A stretch of DNA of 35,634 nt from Campylobacterales bacterium (GCA_029932985.1 JAOZPA010000003.1:1-35634), one strand, 5' to 3'; positions 8,206 through 17,427 are shown, counted from the first letter of the stretch. The notes: generated from the sequence alone by a model not told the origin. A program made the numbers and translations.

Positions 8206-8887
8206 TTTTAGAAAAACCCTCTATCATCGCTTTTCCATCACTGCTTCCCAAAATATCTTCAATCGCCCGTTCAGGATGAGGCATTAAACCAAATACATTT
8301 TTATTTACATTGCAAATCCCAGCAATCGCATTAACTGAACCATTTGGATTTAAATTTTTTCCATTTTTATCACAATATGTTAGTAAAATTTGCTCATTTT
8401 CAATCAATTTTTGTAAATTTTCAGAATCAAGATAGTAATTTCCCTCACCATGGGCTATTGGAATATTTATAATATCATCTTTTTCTAACTTATTTAAAAA
8501 AGAGTTATCATTATTTACCACTTTTAAATGGTGATATTTAGAGACAAAATGTACATTTTGATTTTTTTTCATTGCTCCAGGAAGTAGATTTGTCTCAAGC
8601 AAAATTTGAAAACCATTGCAGATTCCCAGCACATTTCCACCACTATTTGCATAATCAATCACACTTTTCATAATTGGAGAAAATTTTGAAATTGCTCCAC
8701 TTCGCAAATAATCGCCATAACTAAATCCACCTGGTAGAACTACTAAATCAAATTTTACCAACTCCTCTTTTTGATGCCAAATCAGCTGAACATCAGCTCC
8801 AATTTTTTCAAATGCATATTTTGTATCATATTCACAATTTGTTCCCGGAAATACTATAACAGCAACTTTTAAACTTTTATTTTTCAA
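8198..8887 (-). CDS. purQ: Phosphoribosylformylglycinamidine synthase subunit PurQ (TTG start)
   Basis: Glutaminase subunit of FGAM synthase; it supplies ammonia to PurL with PurS as the third subunit. The class I amidotransferase triad is visible: the nucleophile in GICNGFQILLE (about residue 95) and the His/Glu pair in MPHPERA (about 205). The N-terminal VIVFPGTNCEYDT and VLPGGFSYGDYLR are diagnostic. Start is TTG at 8887 after GAGGAAAAAG. A 95-nt gap separates it from purS and contains a short repeat. PurL is not in the window. Confidence 0.97.
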   Translation of the reverse strand: MKNKSLKVAVIVFPGTNCEYDTKYAFEKIGADVQLIWHQKEELVKFDLVVLPGGFSYGDYLRSGAISKFSPIMKSVIDYANSGGNVLGICNGFQILLETNLLPGAMKKNQNVHFVSKYHHLKVVNNDNSFLNKLEKDDIINIPIAHGEGNYYLDSENLQKLIENEQILLTYCDKNGKNLNPNGSVNAIAGICNVNKNVFGLMPHPERAIEDILGSSDGKAMIEGFSKSA

Positions 8888-8932
8888 CTTTTTCCTCTTT
8901 TAAATATTTTATCTATCGCTAATTTGACCTAT

Positions 8933-8955
8933 TGTTGGGCAATAATACCCTATCA
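8933..8955. repeat. Short interspersed repeat TGTTGGGCAAT...CCCTATCA
   Basis: A 23-nt block between purQ and purS that matches 17428-17450 at 19 of 23 positions: TGTTGGGCAAT, four variable bases, then CCCTATCA. Related but weaker strings occur near 3259 (TGTTTGGCAA) and 33680 (ATTTGGCAACGCA). Both well-matched copies are intergenic. Confidence 0.5.
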
Positions 8956-8982
8956 TTTTTTTTTATTTGATAAAAATTGAAT

Positions 8983-9222
8983 CTACACAATCTCTATTGA
9001 ATAATCTTCGATTACCGTATTTGCCAAAAGTTCTTCACACATTTTAATAGCTTTTTGTTTTGCTTTGTCTTTATCATCTTCATCTATCTCTAAAATTATC
9101 TGTTTTCCAACTCGAACATCACTCACTTCATCAAAATGCAAAGAACTCAAAGCGTGGTGAACTGCTTTTCCTTGAGGGTCTAAAACACCATTTTTTAGCT
9201 GAATATTTACTATGATTTTCAC
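8983..9222 (-). CDS. purS: Phosphoribosylformylglycinamidine synthase subunit PurS (GTG start)
   Basis: Small subunit that bridges PurQ and PurL in the FGAM synthase complex. The 79-residue length and the pattern KNGVLDPQGKAVHHAL, VRVGKQIILEI and CEELLANTVIEDYSIE are characteristic. The GTG start at 9222 shares a base with the purC stop (TAGTG) and follows GGAG, so purC and purS are translationally coupled. Confidence 0.96.
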   Translation of the reverse strand: MKIIVNIQLKNGVLDPQGKAVHHALSSLHFDEVSDVRVGKQIILEIDEDDKDKAKQKAIKMCEELLANTVIEDYSIEIV

Positions 9223-9938
9223 TATTTTTTCTCCAAAATTCTATTTAATACCTCTTGATAAGCTACTTTTAAGCCTCCAAGACCTTGACGAAATCTATCT
9301 TTATCTAATTTTTCGCCACTTTCAATATCCCAAAATCTACAATTATCGGGACTAATTTCATCAATCAAAATTATATTTCCATCTTTATCTTTTCCAAATT
9401 CCAGCTTGAAATCCACAAGATTAAGACCTTTTGCCTCAAAATATGGTCTCAAAATATCATTTATCTCTCTACCCATTCGTCTAAGTTTATCTAACTCATC
9501 TTGATATTTTACCAAGCCTAAAATTAGACAATGTTGGTCATTTAATTTCGGGTCGCCTAAATCGTCATCTTTGTAATCAAATTCCACTAAAGTAAAAGGC
9601 AAAACCGTACCATCTTTAATTCCCAAATTTCTAGTTAAACTTCCTGTCGCCACATTTCGCACAATTACCTCTATCAAAATCACATCAGTTTTTTTATGCA
9701 ACATATTATTAGCATCAAGCATCTTTACAAAATGGGTAGCGATACCATTTGCCTCTAAAAGTTTAAATAGTTCTGTTGAAATTTTATTATTTAATGCACC
9801 CTTTCCACTTTCGCTTGATTTTTTTTCACCATTAAAAGCGGTCAAATCATCTTTAAATTCAGAAATTAGCAAATTTTCATCATCGCAATGATAAAGTCTT
9901 TTTGCTTTTCCCTCATATAGAAGTTCTCTTTTTTCCAT
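9222..9938 (-). CDS. purC: Phosphoribosylaminoimidazole-succinocarboxamide synthase
   Basis: Joins aspartate to CAIR with ATP to give SAICAR in purine synthesis. Seen: [14 protein letters not shown] at the N terminus, the nucleotide-binding [28 protein letters not shown] and [13 protein letters not shown], all hallmark SAICAR synthetase segments. Length (238) is normal for the bacterial form. ATG 9938 has AAGGAA about nine bases upstream. It is the first gene of purC-purS-purQ; a hairpin at 9981-9999 separates it from ctpA. Confidence 0.97.
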   Translation of the reverse strand: MEKRELLYEGKAKRLYHCDDENLLISEFKDDLTAFNGEKKSSESGKGALNNKISTELFKLLEANGIATHFVKMLDANNMLHKKTDVILIEVIVRNVATGSLTRNLGIKDGTVLPFTLVEFDYKDDDLGDPKLNDQHCLILGLVKYQDELDKLRRMGREINDILRPYFEAKGLNLVDFKLEFGKDKDGNIILIDEISPDNCRFWDIESGEKLDKDRFRQGLGGLKVAYQEVLNRILEKK

Positions 9939-9980
9939 CTATTTAATTTTTCCTTATCTATAATTAAAATTTATTAATTT

Positions 9981-9999
9981 GGTGCGAAAAAATCGCACC
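9981..9999. repeat. Hairpin repeat GGTGCG-aaaaaat-CGCACC, copy 1
   Basis: Perfect 6-bp stem with a 7-nt A-rich loop, placed just after the ctpA stop and before purC on the minus strand. An identical 19-mer occurs at 20917-20935. It could be a weak terminator, as there is no strong T-run, or a small palindromic interspersed repeat. Confidence 0.7.
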
Positions 10000-10010
10000 C
10001 TATGAATAAT

Positions 10011-11333
10011 TTATTTTTTAGTTTTTAATTGCAAAACTTTCAAAATATCCAATGCACTTTTTAACTGCATATCTTCAGAGATGACTTTTAGAGTAATATC
10101 TTTTTTCTTATTTGTCTCCTCCTCGTCTATCTCCTCCTCTTTATTGACATCTAGCTTCTCATCAACTTTTTTTAGCTCACTTTTCAAATGTCGTTTCAAA
10201 TCACTCTCTTTGATTCTAAAATCATCTTTGCTTTTTGGCAATGCACAAGCACAAACTTTTATATCAGGAGTTACACCTTTTGCTTGAATTGTCCTACCAC
10301 TTGGCAAATAGTATCTAGCGATTGTAAGACGGATAGCCTCTTCATCGCTCACAGGAATAATGCTTTGAACACTACCTTTTCCAAAAGTTTTCTCACCGAC
10401 AATGATTGCTCGTTTTTTATCTTGCAATGCCCCAGCTACAATTTCACTAGCACTGGCACTTCCGCCATTTACCAAAACGACCAATGGAACTTTGATAGTC
10501 TTAGGTGATTTTGCTTTGTAATTTCTAGAATCTTTTTTGTCTCTACCCTTTTGAGAAACAATTACACCCTTGCTTATGAAAATATTACTAAGTCCAACAG
10601 CTTGATTTAAAAGCCCACCAGGATTATTTCGTAAATCTAAAATAATACCCTTTAGATTTTTTTTCTTTTTTATCGCAGCTTTTACATCGTTAGTCACTTT
10701 TCGGTCAAATGAAGTAACTCTGATATATAAAGTTGAGTTGTGGTCTTCAAAATTTTTGCTATATACTGAATCAATTTGGATTATATCTCTAATGATTTTA
10801 ATCTTCACTGGCTTACTCTCGCCCTCTCGCACAACCGTAAGCTCAATTGGGGTTTGTGGCTTACCTCTCATCAACTTAACAGCTTCATCAAGTTTCATAT
10901 CAAGAGTCGTTTTATCATCAATTTTAACAATAATATCTTTAGATTTCATTCCAGCCTTGTCCGCAGGAGTTCCCTCAATGGGAGCAATAACGGTAATTGC
11001 ACCATCTCTAATTCCCACCGTGATTCCAAGCCCACCAAACTCACCCTCAGTTTTAACTCGCATATCTTTAAGCTCATCAGCAAACATATACGATGAATGA
11101 GCATCGAGATTTTGAACTAAACCACTAATCGCCTTATCCACAATCTCATCAAACTTCAACTCATCCACATATTGATTTTCCACAACACCGATAACTTTTG
11201 TAAATTTAATCAGCGAATCAAATCTAAATATATCTTTTGTCTTATTATCCTTAGCAAAACTTTCACTAATAAATAGACTCAAACTCAAAAACGAAACAAC
11301 AAAACCAAATAGGAAAAATTTTTTAACTCTCAT
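10011..11333 (-). CDS. ctpA: Carboxy-terminal processing protease (S41), PDZ-containing
   Basis: Periplasmic serine protease that trims or degrades proteins from the C terminus. A signal peptide covers about residues 1-28 (FLFGFVVSFLSLSLF, cleavage near SFA). A PDZ domain follows (GGLGITVGIRDG to MKSKDIIVKIDD). The catalytic serine is in NGGSASASEIVAGAL (near residue 300), and the lysine of the Ser-Lys dyad is in GEKTFGKGSVQ about 25 residues later. The last 90 residues are a lysine/glutamate-rich tail. Length (440) matches the family. A TATAAT about 30 bases upstream suggests its own promoter. Confidence 0.96.
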   Translation of the reverse strand: MRVKKFFLFGFVVSFLSLSLFISESFAKDNKTKDIFRFDSLIKFTKVIGVVENQYVDELKFDEIVDKAISGLVQNLDAHSSYMFADELKDMRVKTEGEFGGLGITVGIRDGAITVIAPIEGTPADKAGMKSKDIIVKIDDKTTLDMKLDEAVKLMRGKPQTPIELTVVREGESKPVKIKIIRDIIQIDSVYSKNFEDHNSTLYIRVTSFDRKVTNDVKAAIKKKKNLKGIILDLRNNPGGLLNQAVGLSNIFISKGVIVSQKGRDKKDSRNYKAKSPKTIKVPLVVLVNGGSASASEIVAGALQDKKRAIIVGEKTFGKGSVQSIIPVSDEEAIRLTIARYYLPSGRTIQAKGVTPDIKVCACALPKSKDDFRIKESDLKRHLKSELKKVDEKLDVNKEEEIDEEETNKKKDITLKVISEDMQLKSALDILKVLQLKTKK

Positions 11334-11361
11334 TTAACACCTTGTAAAATTATAATTTGAA

Positions 11362-11367
11362 ATTATA
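11362..11367 (-). promoter_or_regulatory. Candidate -10 box for ctpA
   Basis: On the minus strand TATAAT lies at 11367-11362, about 29 bases before the ctpA ATG, leaving room for a short leader with AAGG. A second TATAAT at 11354-11349 is too close to the ATG. As in many Campylobacterota promoters there is no clear -35 box. Confidence 0.4.
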
Positions 11368-11499
11368 GTAAATTTTGGCTAAAAATCAAGTAAAGTTTAG
11401 CCACGACACCTCAACTACCAAAAGTAAATATGACTTAGTTACATAAAGTGCCTTATTACGCTGTATGAATAGCATATCAAATTTTGTTTTTAAAAAAAA

Positions 11500-12600
11500 T
11501 TAAACATTAAATCTAAAATGCATTACATCGCCATCTCGGACTTCATACTCCTTGCCCTCAAGTCGCATTTTCCCTGCCTCTTTTGAGCCTTGGTCACCTT
11601 TATAGGTCACAAAATCTTCATAACCTATAACTTCTGCTCGGATAAAACCTTTTTCAAAATCGTTGTGGATTACCGATGCCGATTTGGGGGCTAACCAACC
11701 TTTATGAATCGTCCATGCCCGAACCTCCATAACTCCAGCGGTGAAGTAACTTATGAGACCCAATTTCGCAAATGCAGTTTTGATGATTTTCTCAAGCCCA
11801 GATTCCGTAACTCCCAAATCATCCATAAACTCTTGTGTCTCCTCCTCATCTAAACCTATAAGCTCCTCCTCAATTTTGGCACAAAGCTTAATCACATCCG
11901 CCCCAACCTCATCCGCATGAGTTTTTAGAAGTTCAACATAATTATTATCCTCTTCTAAAGTATCTTCATCAACATTTGCCCCATAGATAATCTCTTTTTT
12001 TGATAAAAATCGAAGTTCATTATCTAAAGCGATAAAATTTTCATCATCTTTTTTGGGAAATGTACTAACTGGCTGAATATCGTCAAGATGGGCTTTTAAC
12101 TCTTTAGCTAATTCCAAAGTTGGTCGTGCTTTTTTATCCAATTTTGCTTGTCGAGTCAGCCTATCAATTTTTTTATCTAACTGCTCAATATCAGCAAAAA
12201 TCAGCTCACCCTCAATGATTTCAATATCACGAAGTGGGTCGATGCTCCCCTCGGTATGAACAATATCTTCATTATCAAAACATCTCACAATATGCAAAAT
12301 TATTTCGCACTCACGGATATTTGAGAGAAATTTGTTTCCAAGCCCCTCACCTTTACTCGCACCCTTGACCAATCCTGCAATATCCACAAAATCGATAGTT
12401 GAATGTTGAATCTTTTTTGGATTTACAATCTTTGCTAACTCTCCTAATCTCTCATCTGGTACAGGTACAATCGCCTTGTTTGGCTCAATCGTGCAAAATG
12501 GATAATTTGCACTCTCCGCATTTTGTGCTTTTGTTAAAGCATTAAAAGTTGTTGATTTTCCCACATTTGGTAATCCTACCAATCCGACACTTAGTCCCAT
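11500..12600 (-). CDS. ychF: Redox-regulated ATPase YchF (Obg-like)
   Basis: Ribosome-associated P-loop ATPase of the TRAFAC class. G1 is GLPNVGKST and switch II/G3 is DIAGLVKGASKGEG. The central coiled region follows, and a C-terminal TGS domain ends in KEYEVRDGDVMHFRFNV. Length (366) is normal. In Helicobacter and Campylobacter ychF is adjacent to pepA; here two accessory genes separate them. The ATG follows AAGGA directly after the HEPN gene stop, so it is likely cotranscribed with the inserted pair. Confidence 0.97.
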   Translation of the reverse strand: MGLSVGLVGLPNVGKSTTFNALTKAQNAESANYPFCTIEPNKAIVPVPDERLGELAKIVNPKKIQHSTIDFVDIAGLVKGASKGEGLGNKFLSNIRECEIILHIVRCFDNEDIVHTEGSIDPLRDIEIIEGELIFADIEQLDKKIDRLTRQAKLDKKARPTLELAKELKAHLDDIQPVSTFPKKDDENFIALDNELRFLSKKEIIYGANVDEDTLEEDNNYVELLKTHADEVGADVIKLCAKIEEELIGLDEEETQEFMDDLGVTESGLEKIIKTAFAKLGLISYFTAGVMEVRAWTIHKGWLAPKSASVIHNDFEKGFIRAEVIGYEDFVTYKGDQGSKEAGKMRLEGKEYEVRDGDVMHFRFNV

Positions 12601-12608
12601 TTTTTTCC

Positions 12609-13271
12609 TTATTTTTTATATTTAAATGCTTTTTTCAAAATATTGCACTTAATTTCTGTTATTAACATTTCAACTTTTTCTGAACTATTATCTATTTGCT
12701 CTTTTAAATTTTTAGTTGCATTAGAGTATCTTTTTTCACCATGAGCTATCGCATTTCTATCATTTAAAAGTTTTTCTATAAATTTTTTTTCTATATTGTC
12801 AATAGATTCTATATCAAATTTATTTAAAAGATTTTGCAATATTTCTAAACTTAAATTTGATTTTGTATTTATAACTTCATTTGAATCTATTTCCATTATT
12901 TCTTTATTAAAATACAATTTTTTAAAATTATCTATCCCTTTCAATCTCTTTTCTGCACTATTTTGTGTAAAAATTTTAATAGTAGGGTAAAAAAGAAGGT
13001 CTAAAATTTTTTCATCATAATTGTTTATATTTAAATATTCATCTTTTAATAATTTATTTAAAAATTTTATATAACTTGTTAATTGTGATTTTACACTACC
13101 TTCCCAATGGGCATAAATTAATGCTATAAAGCCCCTAACCAAAAAACTAAATTCTTGATTAGATTTAAATTTAGAATCAAGTTCATTTCTTAAATTTGCT
13201 AACTCCTTTTTTCGCCAAGATAAATCTTTATTTAAGCTGTCTTCTAGGTTTTCTATTGCCTTATCGAACAT
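12609..13271 (-). CDS. HEPN-type RNase-like protein (MAE_28990/MAE_18760-like)
   Basis: All-helical protein with an R-x4-H motif, RNAIAH (R172/H177 from this start), the catalytic signature of HEPN ribonucleases, plus the upstream AHWEG (54-58) typical of the MAE_28990/MAE_18760 group. These proteins are known from conflict systems and are often next to DUF262 proteins, as here. The start is ATG 13271 (MFDKAIENLED) or ATG 13289; neither has a clear Shine-Dalgarno, which suggests coupling to the overlapping DUF262 gene. Base composition is very AT-rich compared with ychF and pepA, consistent with acquisition. RNase activity is inferred from the motif. Confidence 0.8.
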   Translation of the reverse strand: MFDKAIENLEDSLNKDLSWRKKELANLRNELDSKFKSNQEFSFLVRGFIALIYAHWEGSVKSQLTSYIKFLNKLLKDEYLNINNYDEKILDLLFYPTIKIFTQNSAEKRLKGIDNFKKLYFNKEIMEIDSNEVINTKSNLSLEILQNLLNKFDIESIDNIEKKFIEKLLNDRNAIAHGEKRYSNATKNLKEQIDNSSEKVEMLITEIKCNILKKAFKYKK

Positions 13272-14373
13272 TAAAATATTGTGGAGCATTTTTTAAAAAG
13301 TTATCTATTCTATTTTTTACTTTAGAACCTTGTTTTGAAGATTCAATAAACCATTGTTCGTTTTCTATCTTATCTATCTTTTCTTTAATCAAATTTGTAT
13401 TATTTTCTAGTTTGTCTAAATATGGGAAAAGTCCAATAATTAATGCTTCAAATTTTGAAATTTTAAAACTTCCTAAAAATCCTTTTCTATTAATTCTTCT
13501 AAAAACTTTAAAATCAAAATTTTTATTTAAAAAATTGAAAAATGTATTAAAATTATTTTCTAATTTTCCAATATCATTAATATTTAAATCATCTCTTATA
13601 TATCCATCAAGAAACTCTTTTACAGATAAGTTGTAACTAGATATTTTTCTAGGAATTTCTATATAAGCAAAAAATTTTACGATAAGTTCTTCATCATAAG
13701 CTTCGTTTTTTTGCTTTTCTGATAATTGTATTATATTCATAAAATTTTCATTTTTGGCCAATCTTTTAATAAACTTAATAGCCTCAGGTTTTTCAATCAG
13801 AAAAATAGCATTTCTAATCTCTTGATTTGCAAGAGGCGAACCACTAGAATTTAATCTATCAAATAACTCATATTTTGTGGATTTATCACTATCTCTTTTA
13901 ATTACTTGTATATAAAGAGGTGTTCTTTTAAAAATTAATTTTGTTTCAAAATCAAAAAATTTTTTTGAATTTTTTTGATTTTGATTATCTTCAAAACTTT
14001 CATAAGTAATATTTTTTAAACTCGGTAAAAATTTTGTACCTACTAATTCTAATCGAGGGTAGGAATTTTTATGCTCATCAAGTAAAATTCCTACAAACTC
14101 TAAAATTGTAAATATTCTTTGTAATCCATCAATTATTTCCCATCTTCCATCCTCCATTTGTTGAACAAAAATAGATGGTATTGGTATTCCTATTAAAATG
14201 GATTCTATAAAACTAGATTTTTGCTCTTTTTCCCATCGAAAAAGTTTTTGAAATTCTGGCTGAATTACAATCTCTTTTTCTCTGTACATACTGATAATTT
14301 CACTTATCGACATTTTCATCGCTGTCGTGTGAACTTTTTTGGCATTATCTCTAATCTCTTCAGTTAAACTCAT
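13261..14373 (-). CDS. DUF262 (GmrS/ParB-like) domain protein
   Basis: The N-terminal DUF262 domain is clear: IQPEFQKLFRW (about 37-47), SFIESILIGIPIPSIFV (54-70) and IIDGLQRIFTI (80-90). The last corresponds to the family's DGQQR NTP-binding/hydrolysing motif with Q changed to L. DUF262 is the GmrS half of type IV restriction enzymes and occurs in BrxU and other defence proteins. This 370-residue protein has no GmrD-type HNH domain; the C-terminal half is helical and unassigned. ATG 14373 follows AGGA, 19 nt after pepA. It overlaps the HEPN gene, so the two likely act as one sensor/effector unit (inference). Local composition is extreme: 5 G/C in the 60 bases from 13501. Confidence 0.85.
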   Translation of the reverse strand: MSLTEEIRDNAKKVHTTAMKMSISEIISMYREKEIVIQPEFQKLFRWEKEQKSSFIESILIGIPIPSIFVQQMEDGRWEIIDGLQRIFTILEFVGILLDEHKNSYPRLELVGTKFLPSLKNITYESFEDNQNQKNSKKFFDFETKLIFKRTPLYIQVIKRDSDKSTKYELFDRLNSSGSPLANQEIRNAIFLIEKPEAIKFIKRLAKNENFMNIIQLSEKQKNEAYDEELIVKFFAYIEIPRKISSYNLSVKEFLDGYIRDDLNINDIGKLENNFNTFFNFLNKNFDFKVFRRINRKGFLGSFKISKFEALIIGLFPYLDKLENNTNLIKEKIDKIENEQWFIESSKQGSKVKNRIDNFLKNAPQYFNVR

Positions 14374-14392
14374 TTTTTATCCAATCCTATTT

Positions 14393-15790
14393 TTATATCA
14401 TCTTTTTTGCAAATTCAATTATACTTTTGACACTTGCTCCCGTCGCTCCGATTTGATTATATCCCCATTCGCTCTCTTGATAAGCGGGACCTGCAATATC
14501 CAAATGCAACCATTTGTCTTTATTTTCTTTTTTGATAAATCTATCCAAAAACATTCCAGCCGTTATCGCTCCACCATATCTACTTTTGCCAATATTACAA
14601 ACATCCGCAATATCACTATCTATATGTTTTTTCAAAAAATTATTAAATGGCAAACTTGATGAAAGCTCTCCACATCGATTTGCTGTAAGTACCATCGAGT
14701 GTTTTAATCTTGAGCTATTGCCCATCACACCAAATGTATATTCACCCAAAGCCACCACACAAGCTCCCGTCAAAGTTGCTATATCTATCAAAACATCAGG
14801 CTTTAAATCTTGAGCATAACACAAACAATCAGCCAAAACCAATCGCCCCTCAGCATCAGTATTTCGTACCTCAATCGTTGTTCCATTTTTGGCAACCAAA
14901 ACATCATCAGGCTTAAAAGAGTTTCCAGCCACCATATTTTCAGCAGCCCCTATAATTGAGTGAACCTCAATAGGTAACTTCAGTTTTGCAATCGCTTTTA
15001 TAATTGCCAAAACCGCAACTCCACCACTTTTATCAAGCTTCATCGTCACCATAGAATCGCTAGGTTTTAGGCTAAGTCCTCCACTATCATAGGTCAAACC
15101 TTTTCCAACAAGTACCAATTTTTTGGTTGCATTTTTTGGTTTATAGGTCAAATGAATAAGTCGTGGTTGATTCACACTAGCTCGTCCAACTGCATAAAAA
15201 GCATTCATCCCCTCATTTTGTAAATATTTCTCATCATAAACTTCACAAGTCGTATCTACCAACCCCTTAGCCTCTTTTTCTGCAATCTCAGCCAAAGTTT
15301 GAGGATTAATATCTTGTGGAATTGAATTTACAATATCTTTCGCAAAATTTACCGCACTTGAAATAATCACCGCTTCCTCTAATACATTAGAGGCTTTTTT
15401 TGATTTTGTCGAGATTATAACCTCTTTAATTTTAAGTTTTGATTTTGTGCTTTTATATTTATCAAACTCATAAATCCCAAATTTCAGCCCCTCCGCCATC
15501 GCTCCTAAATGCTCCTCATTTTCACACTCTATCTTCACACTTTTATAGCCGATTTGTTTAACTTTTTTTATCGCAATCGCCGTAGCAATCCGCACTTCAT
15601 TTGCACTTTTTTCATCAACCCCAACATAGATTTTATTTAGATGTGGCAAAAATGCAATCTCTTCACTTCCCCCATCAAAATTCAAAAGTTTTAAATCTCT
15701 TTTATCTTTTTTACTTACATTATCAGTTATAATAATTTCACAATCGGCATTAATATTTTTTATATTTTCACAACTATTTTTAATTTTCAA
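14393..15790 (-). CDS. pepA: Leucyl aminopeptidase (M17)
   Basis: Cytosolic dinuclear-metal aminopeptidase. The C-terminal catalytic domain shows VGKGLTYDSGGLSLKP, MKLDKSGG and NTDAEGRLVLADCL, which carry the metal ligands and the active-site lysine and arginine. The N-terminal domain is present and total length (465) is usual. Promoter and terminator are not clear. The gene heads the cluster that now contains DUF262, HEPN and ychF. Confidence 0.97.
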   Translation of the reverse strand: MKIKNSCENIKNINADCEIIITDNVSKKDKRDLKLLNFDGGSEEIAFLPHLNKIYVGVDEKSANEVRIATAIAIKKVKQIGYKSVKIECENEEHLGAMAEGLKFGIYEFDKYKSTKSKLKIKEVIISTKSKKASNVLEEAVIISSAVNFAKDIVNSIPQDINPQTLAEIAEKEAKGLVDTTCEVYDEKYLQNEGMNAFYAVGRASVNQPRLIHLTYKPKNATKKLVLVGKGLTYDSGGLSLKPSDSMVTMKLDKSGGVAVLAIIKAIAKLKLPIEVHSIIGAAENMVAGNSFKPDDVLVAKNGTTIEVRNTDAEGRLVLADCLCYAQDLKPDVLIDIATLTGACVVALGEYTFGVMGNSSRLKHSMVLTANRCGELSSSLPFNNFLKKHIDSDIADVCNIGKSRYGGAITAGMFLDRFIKKENKDKWLHLDIAGPAYQESEWGYNQIGATGASVKSIIEFAKKMI

Positions 15791-15873
15791 ATTAGCTCCT
15801 TAAATTTTCCACAATATATTAAATTATGGCTTAAAATAAGCTTTTATCTCCTCTATATGGTAGCTGTTTGGGG

Positions 15874-16512
15874 CTAAAAACATAATATAAATTCCACCGC
15901 TTCCAATGAATCGTTTGTGATAATTTCAGCACATTTTTTTAATTGCTCTTCACTTCCATAGCCACATCTGAGAGCCACACTTTTGACATTGGCATTTTTG
16001 GCGGAGTCTATATCAAGGCAGGTGTCCCCTATCATCCACGAATCCTTGGCTTTTGAACCCAATTTTTCCAATGCTTTTAAGATTGGTTCTTGGTGGGGTT
16101 TTGGGTTTTGCACATCTTCTCTACCTATTAAAATTTCAAAATATTTCATAAGTCCTAAGTGTTCAAGTAGCTCTTTTGAGTATCTGGCGGTTTTGGTGGT
16201 CACGATTCCCAAGGTCGCATAAGAGTGTGCTTTTAGAATTGCTTCTTTGGCATTTGGTAAAAGGGTGGTTTTTTGTTTTGAAATTTTTCGGTAGTGAAAT
16301 TTATAGGCATTCACAAAATCCCAAACCAAACTCTCCTGCACCCCTAAATCTCGAAACATCACATCCAATGGATAGCCTATGAGTTTTATAATTTGCTCCT
16401 CTTTAGCAGGAGTGGTATTTAATGTTTTATAAGCCTGTGCAAAACTCTCCAAAATCGCTTCAGTCGAGTCGATGAGTGTGCCGTCTAAATCAAATAATAT
16501 AGTTATTTTCAC
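15874..16512 (-). CDS. gph: HAD-superfamily phosphatase, phosphoglycolate phosphatase-like (GTG start)
   Basis: HAD motif I is DLDGTLIDS, motif II is the threonine in GIVTTKTARY, motif III is the lysine in NPKPHQEP, and motif IV is MIGDTCLDIDSAK. The cap inserted after motif I is the alpha-helical type of subfamily IA, as in Gph and PpaX. The natural substrate cannot be read from sequence; phosphoglycolate is the usual assignment. The GTG start follows AAAGGA. It is transcribed divergently from lgt, with facing TATAAT boxes in the intergenic space. Confidence 0.85.
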   Translation of the reverse strand: MKITILFDLDGTLIDSTEAILESFAQAYKTLNTTPAKEEQIIKLIGYPLDVMFRDLGVQESLVWDFVNAYKFHYRKISKQKTTLLPNAKEAILKAHSYATLGIVTTKTARYSKELLEHLGLMKYFEILIGREDVQNPKPHQEPILKALEKLGSKAKDSWMIGDTCLDIDSAKNANVKSVALRCGYGSEEQLKKCAEIITNDSLEAVEFILCF

Positions 16513-16533
16513 TTTTGTCCTTTAAAAAATTTT

Positions 16534-16539
16534 ATTATA
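16534..16539 (-). promoter_or_regulatory. Candidate -10 box for the HAD phosphatase gene
   Basis: TATAAT on the minus strand, 22 bases before the GTG start and upstream of AAAGGA. It is paired with the divergent lgt box at 16564. Confidence 0.45.
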
Positions 16540-16563
16540 GCAATTTTTAAATAAATATTAGGG

Positions 16564-16569
16564 TATAAT
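16564..16569 (+). promoter_or_regulatory. Candidate -10 box for lgt
   Basis: GGGTATAATTGCC lies 33 bases before the lgt ATG. The same TATAATTGC string precedes ftsK at 29588, supporting a common promoter type. The upstream 30 bases are A/T-rich without a clear -35 box. Confidence 0.55.
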
Positions 16570-16596
16570 TGCCAAAAAATTTTAAAGTGAGAAAAA

Positions 16597-17427
16597 ATGA
16601 GTTGGTGGAACGATATTTATAGTAATTTTGACCCCGTGGCGGTGAATATTTTTGGATTTAATCTACATTGGTATGGAATTATGTATGTCTTAGCTTTGCT
16701 TACGGCACTGTTTATTGCAAGTTGGATAGTCAAAAAAGACAATCTCCCAATCAGTAAAGATATGCTGGATAACTATTTTATTTGGGTTGAAGTTGGGGTG
16801 ATTTTGGGGGCGAGAATCGGTTATATTATCTTCTACGATTCACACACAACCTACTACCTCACCCATCCGTGGCAAATGTTTAACCCATTTATGAACGGAG
16901 AATTTGTGGGAATTCGAGGAATGAGTTATCACGGAGCATTAATCGGATTTGTGATTGCAAACTTTATTTTTGCAAAACGACACAAAATTAACCAATTTTT
17001 TCTATTAGATTTAGCAGCGGTGGCAGTTCCAGCAGGATATGTATTTGGCAGAATCGGAAATTTTTTAAACCAAGAACTCATCGGTGAGAAAACCACACTA
17101 TCCATCGGAATCTATGTTGATGGCATTTTACGACACCCATCTCAACTCTACGAAGCATTTTTGGAGGGCATCGTGGTATTTGTCATCATCTATCTTTACC
17201 GAACCAAAAAACGATTTGACGGCGAACTTATCGTAATGTATGGCTTTTTATATGGGCTAATGAGATTCATCGCAGAGTTTTGGCGACAACCCGACTTTCA
17301 CATAGGATATGTCTGTTGCGATTGGATGAGTATGGGACATTTTATGTCAATCATCTTAATGAGTGGAAGTATCGCTTTATATATTTACCTCACCCAATTT
17401 CAAAAAAAGACTCTCACAAAAGCTTAG
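16597..17427 (+). CDS. lgt: Prolipoprotein diacylglyceryl transferase
   Basis: Integral inner-membrane enzyme that moves diacylglycerol from phosphatidylglycerol to the lipobox cysteine of prolipoproteins. The family signature GRIGNFLNQELIGE is present, with HGALIGF and RHPSQLYEAFLEG. About seven hydrophobic segments are visible, and length (276) is normal. It has its own candidate promoter and ends in a hairpin region shared with the convergent channel gene. Confidence 0.97.
   Translation: MSWWNDIYSNFDPVAVNIFGFNLHWYGIMYVLALLTALFIASWIVKKDNLPISKDMLDNYFIWVEVGVILGARIGYIIFYDSHTTYYLTHPWQMFNPFMNGEFVGIRGMSYHGALIGFVIANFIFAKRHKINQFFLLDLAAVAVPAGYVFGRIGNFLNQELIGEKTTLSIGIYVDGILRHPSQLYEAFLEGIVVFVIIYLYRTKKRFDGELIVMYGFLYGLMRFIAEFWRQPDFHIGYVCCDWMSMGHFMSIILMSGSIALYIYLTQFQKKTLTKA

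Noticed and set aside
10081-11100. Plus-strand frames opposite ctpA
   Set aside because: Antisense shadows of a well-supported protease gene, with no recognisable protein features.
11334-11499. Possible small RNA or hidden gene between ctpA and ychF
   Set aside because: Apart from the ctpA promoter region I see no stable hairpin with a T-run and no open frame with a ribosome binding site.
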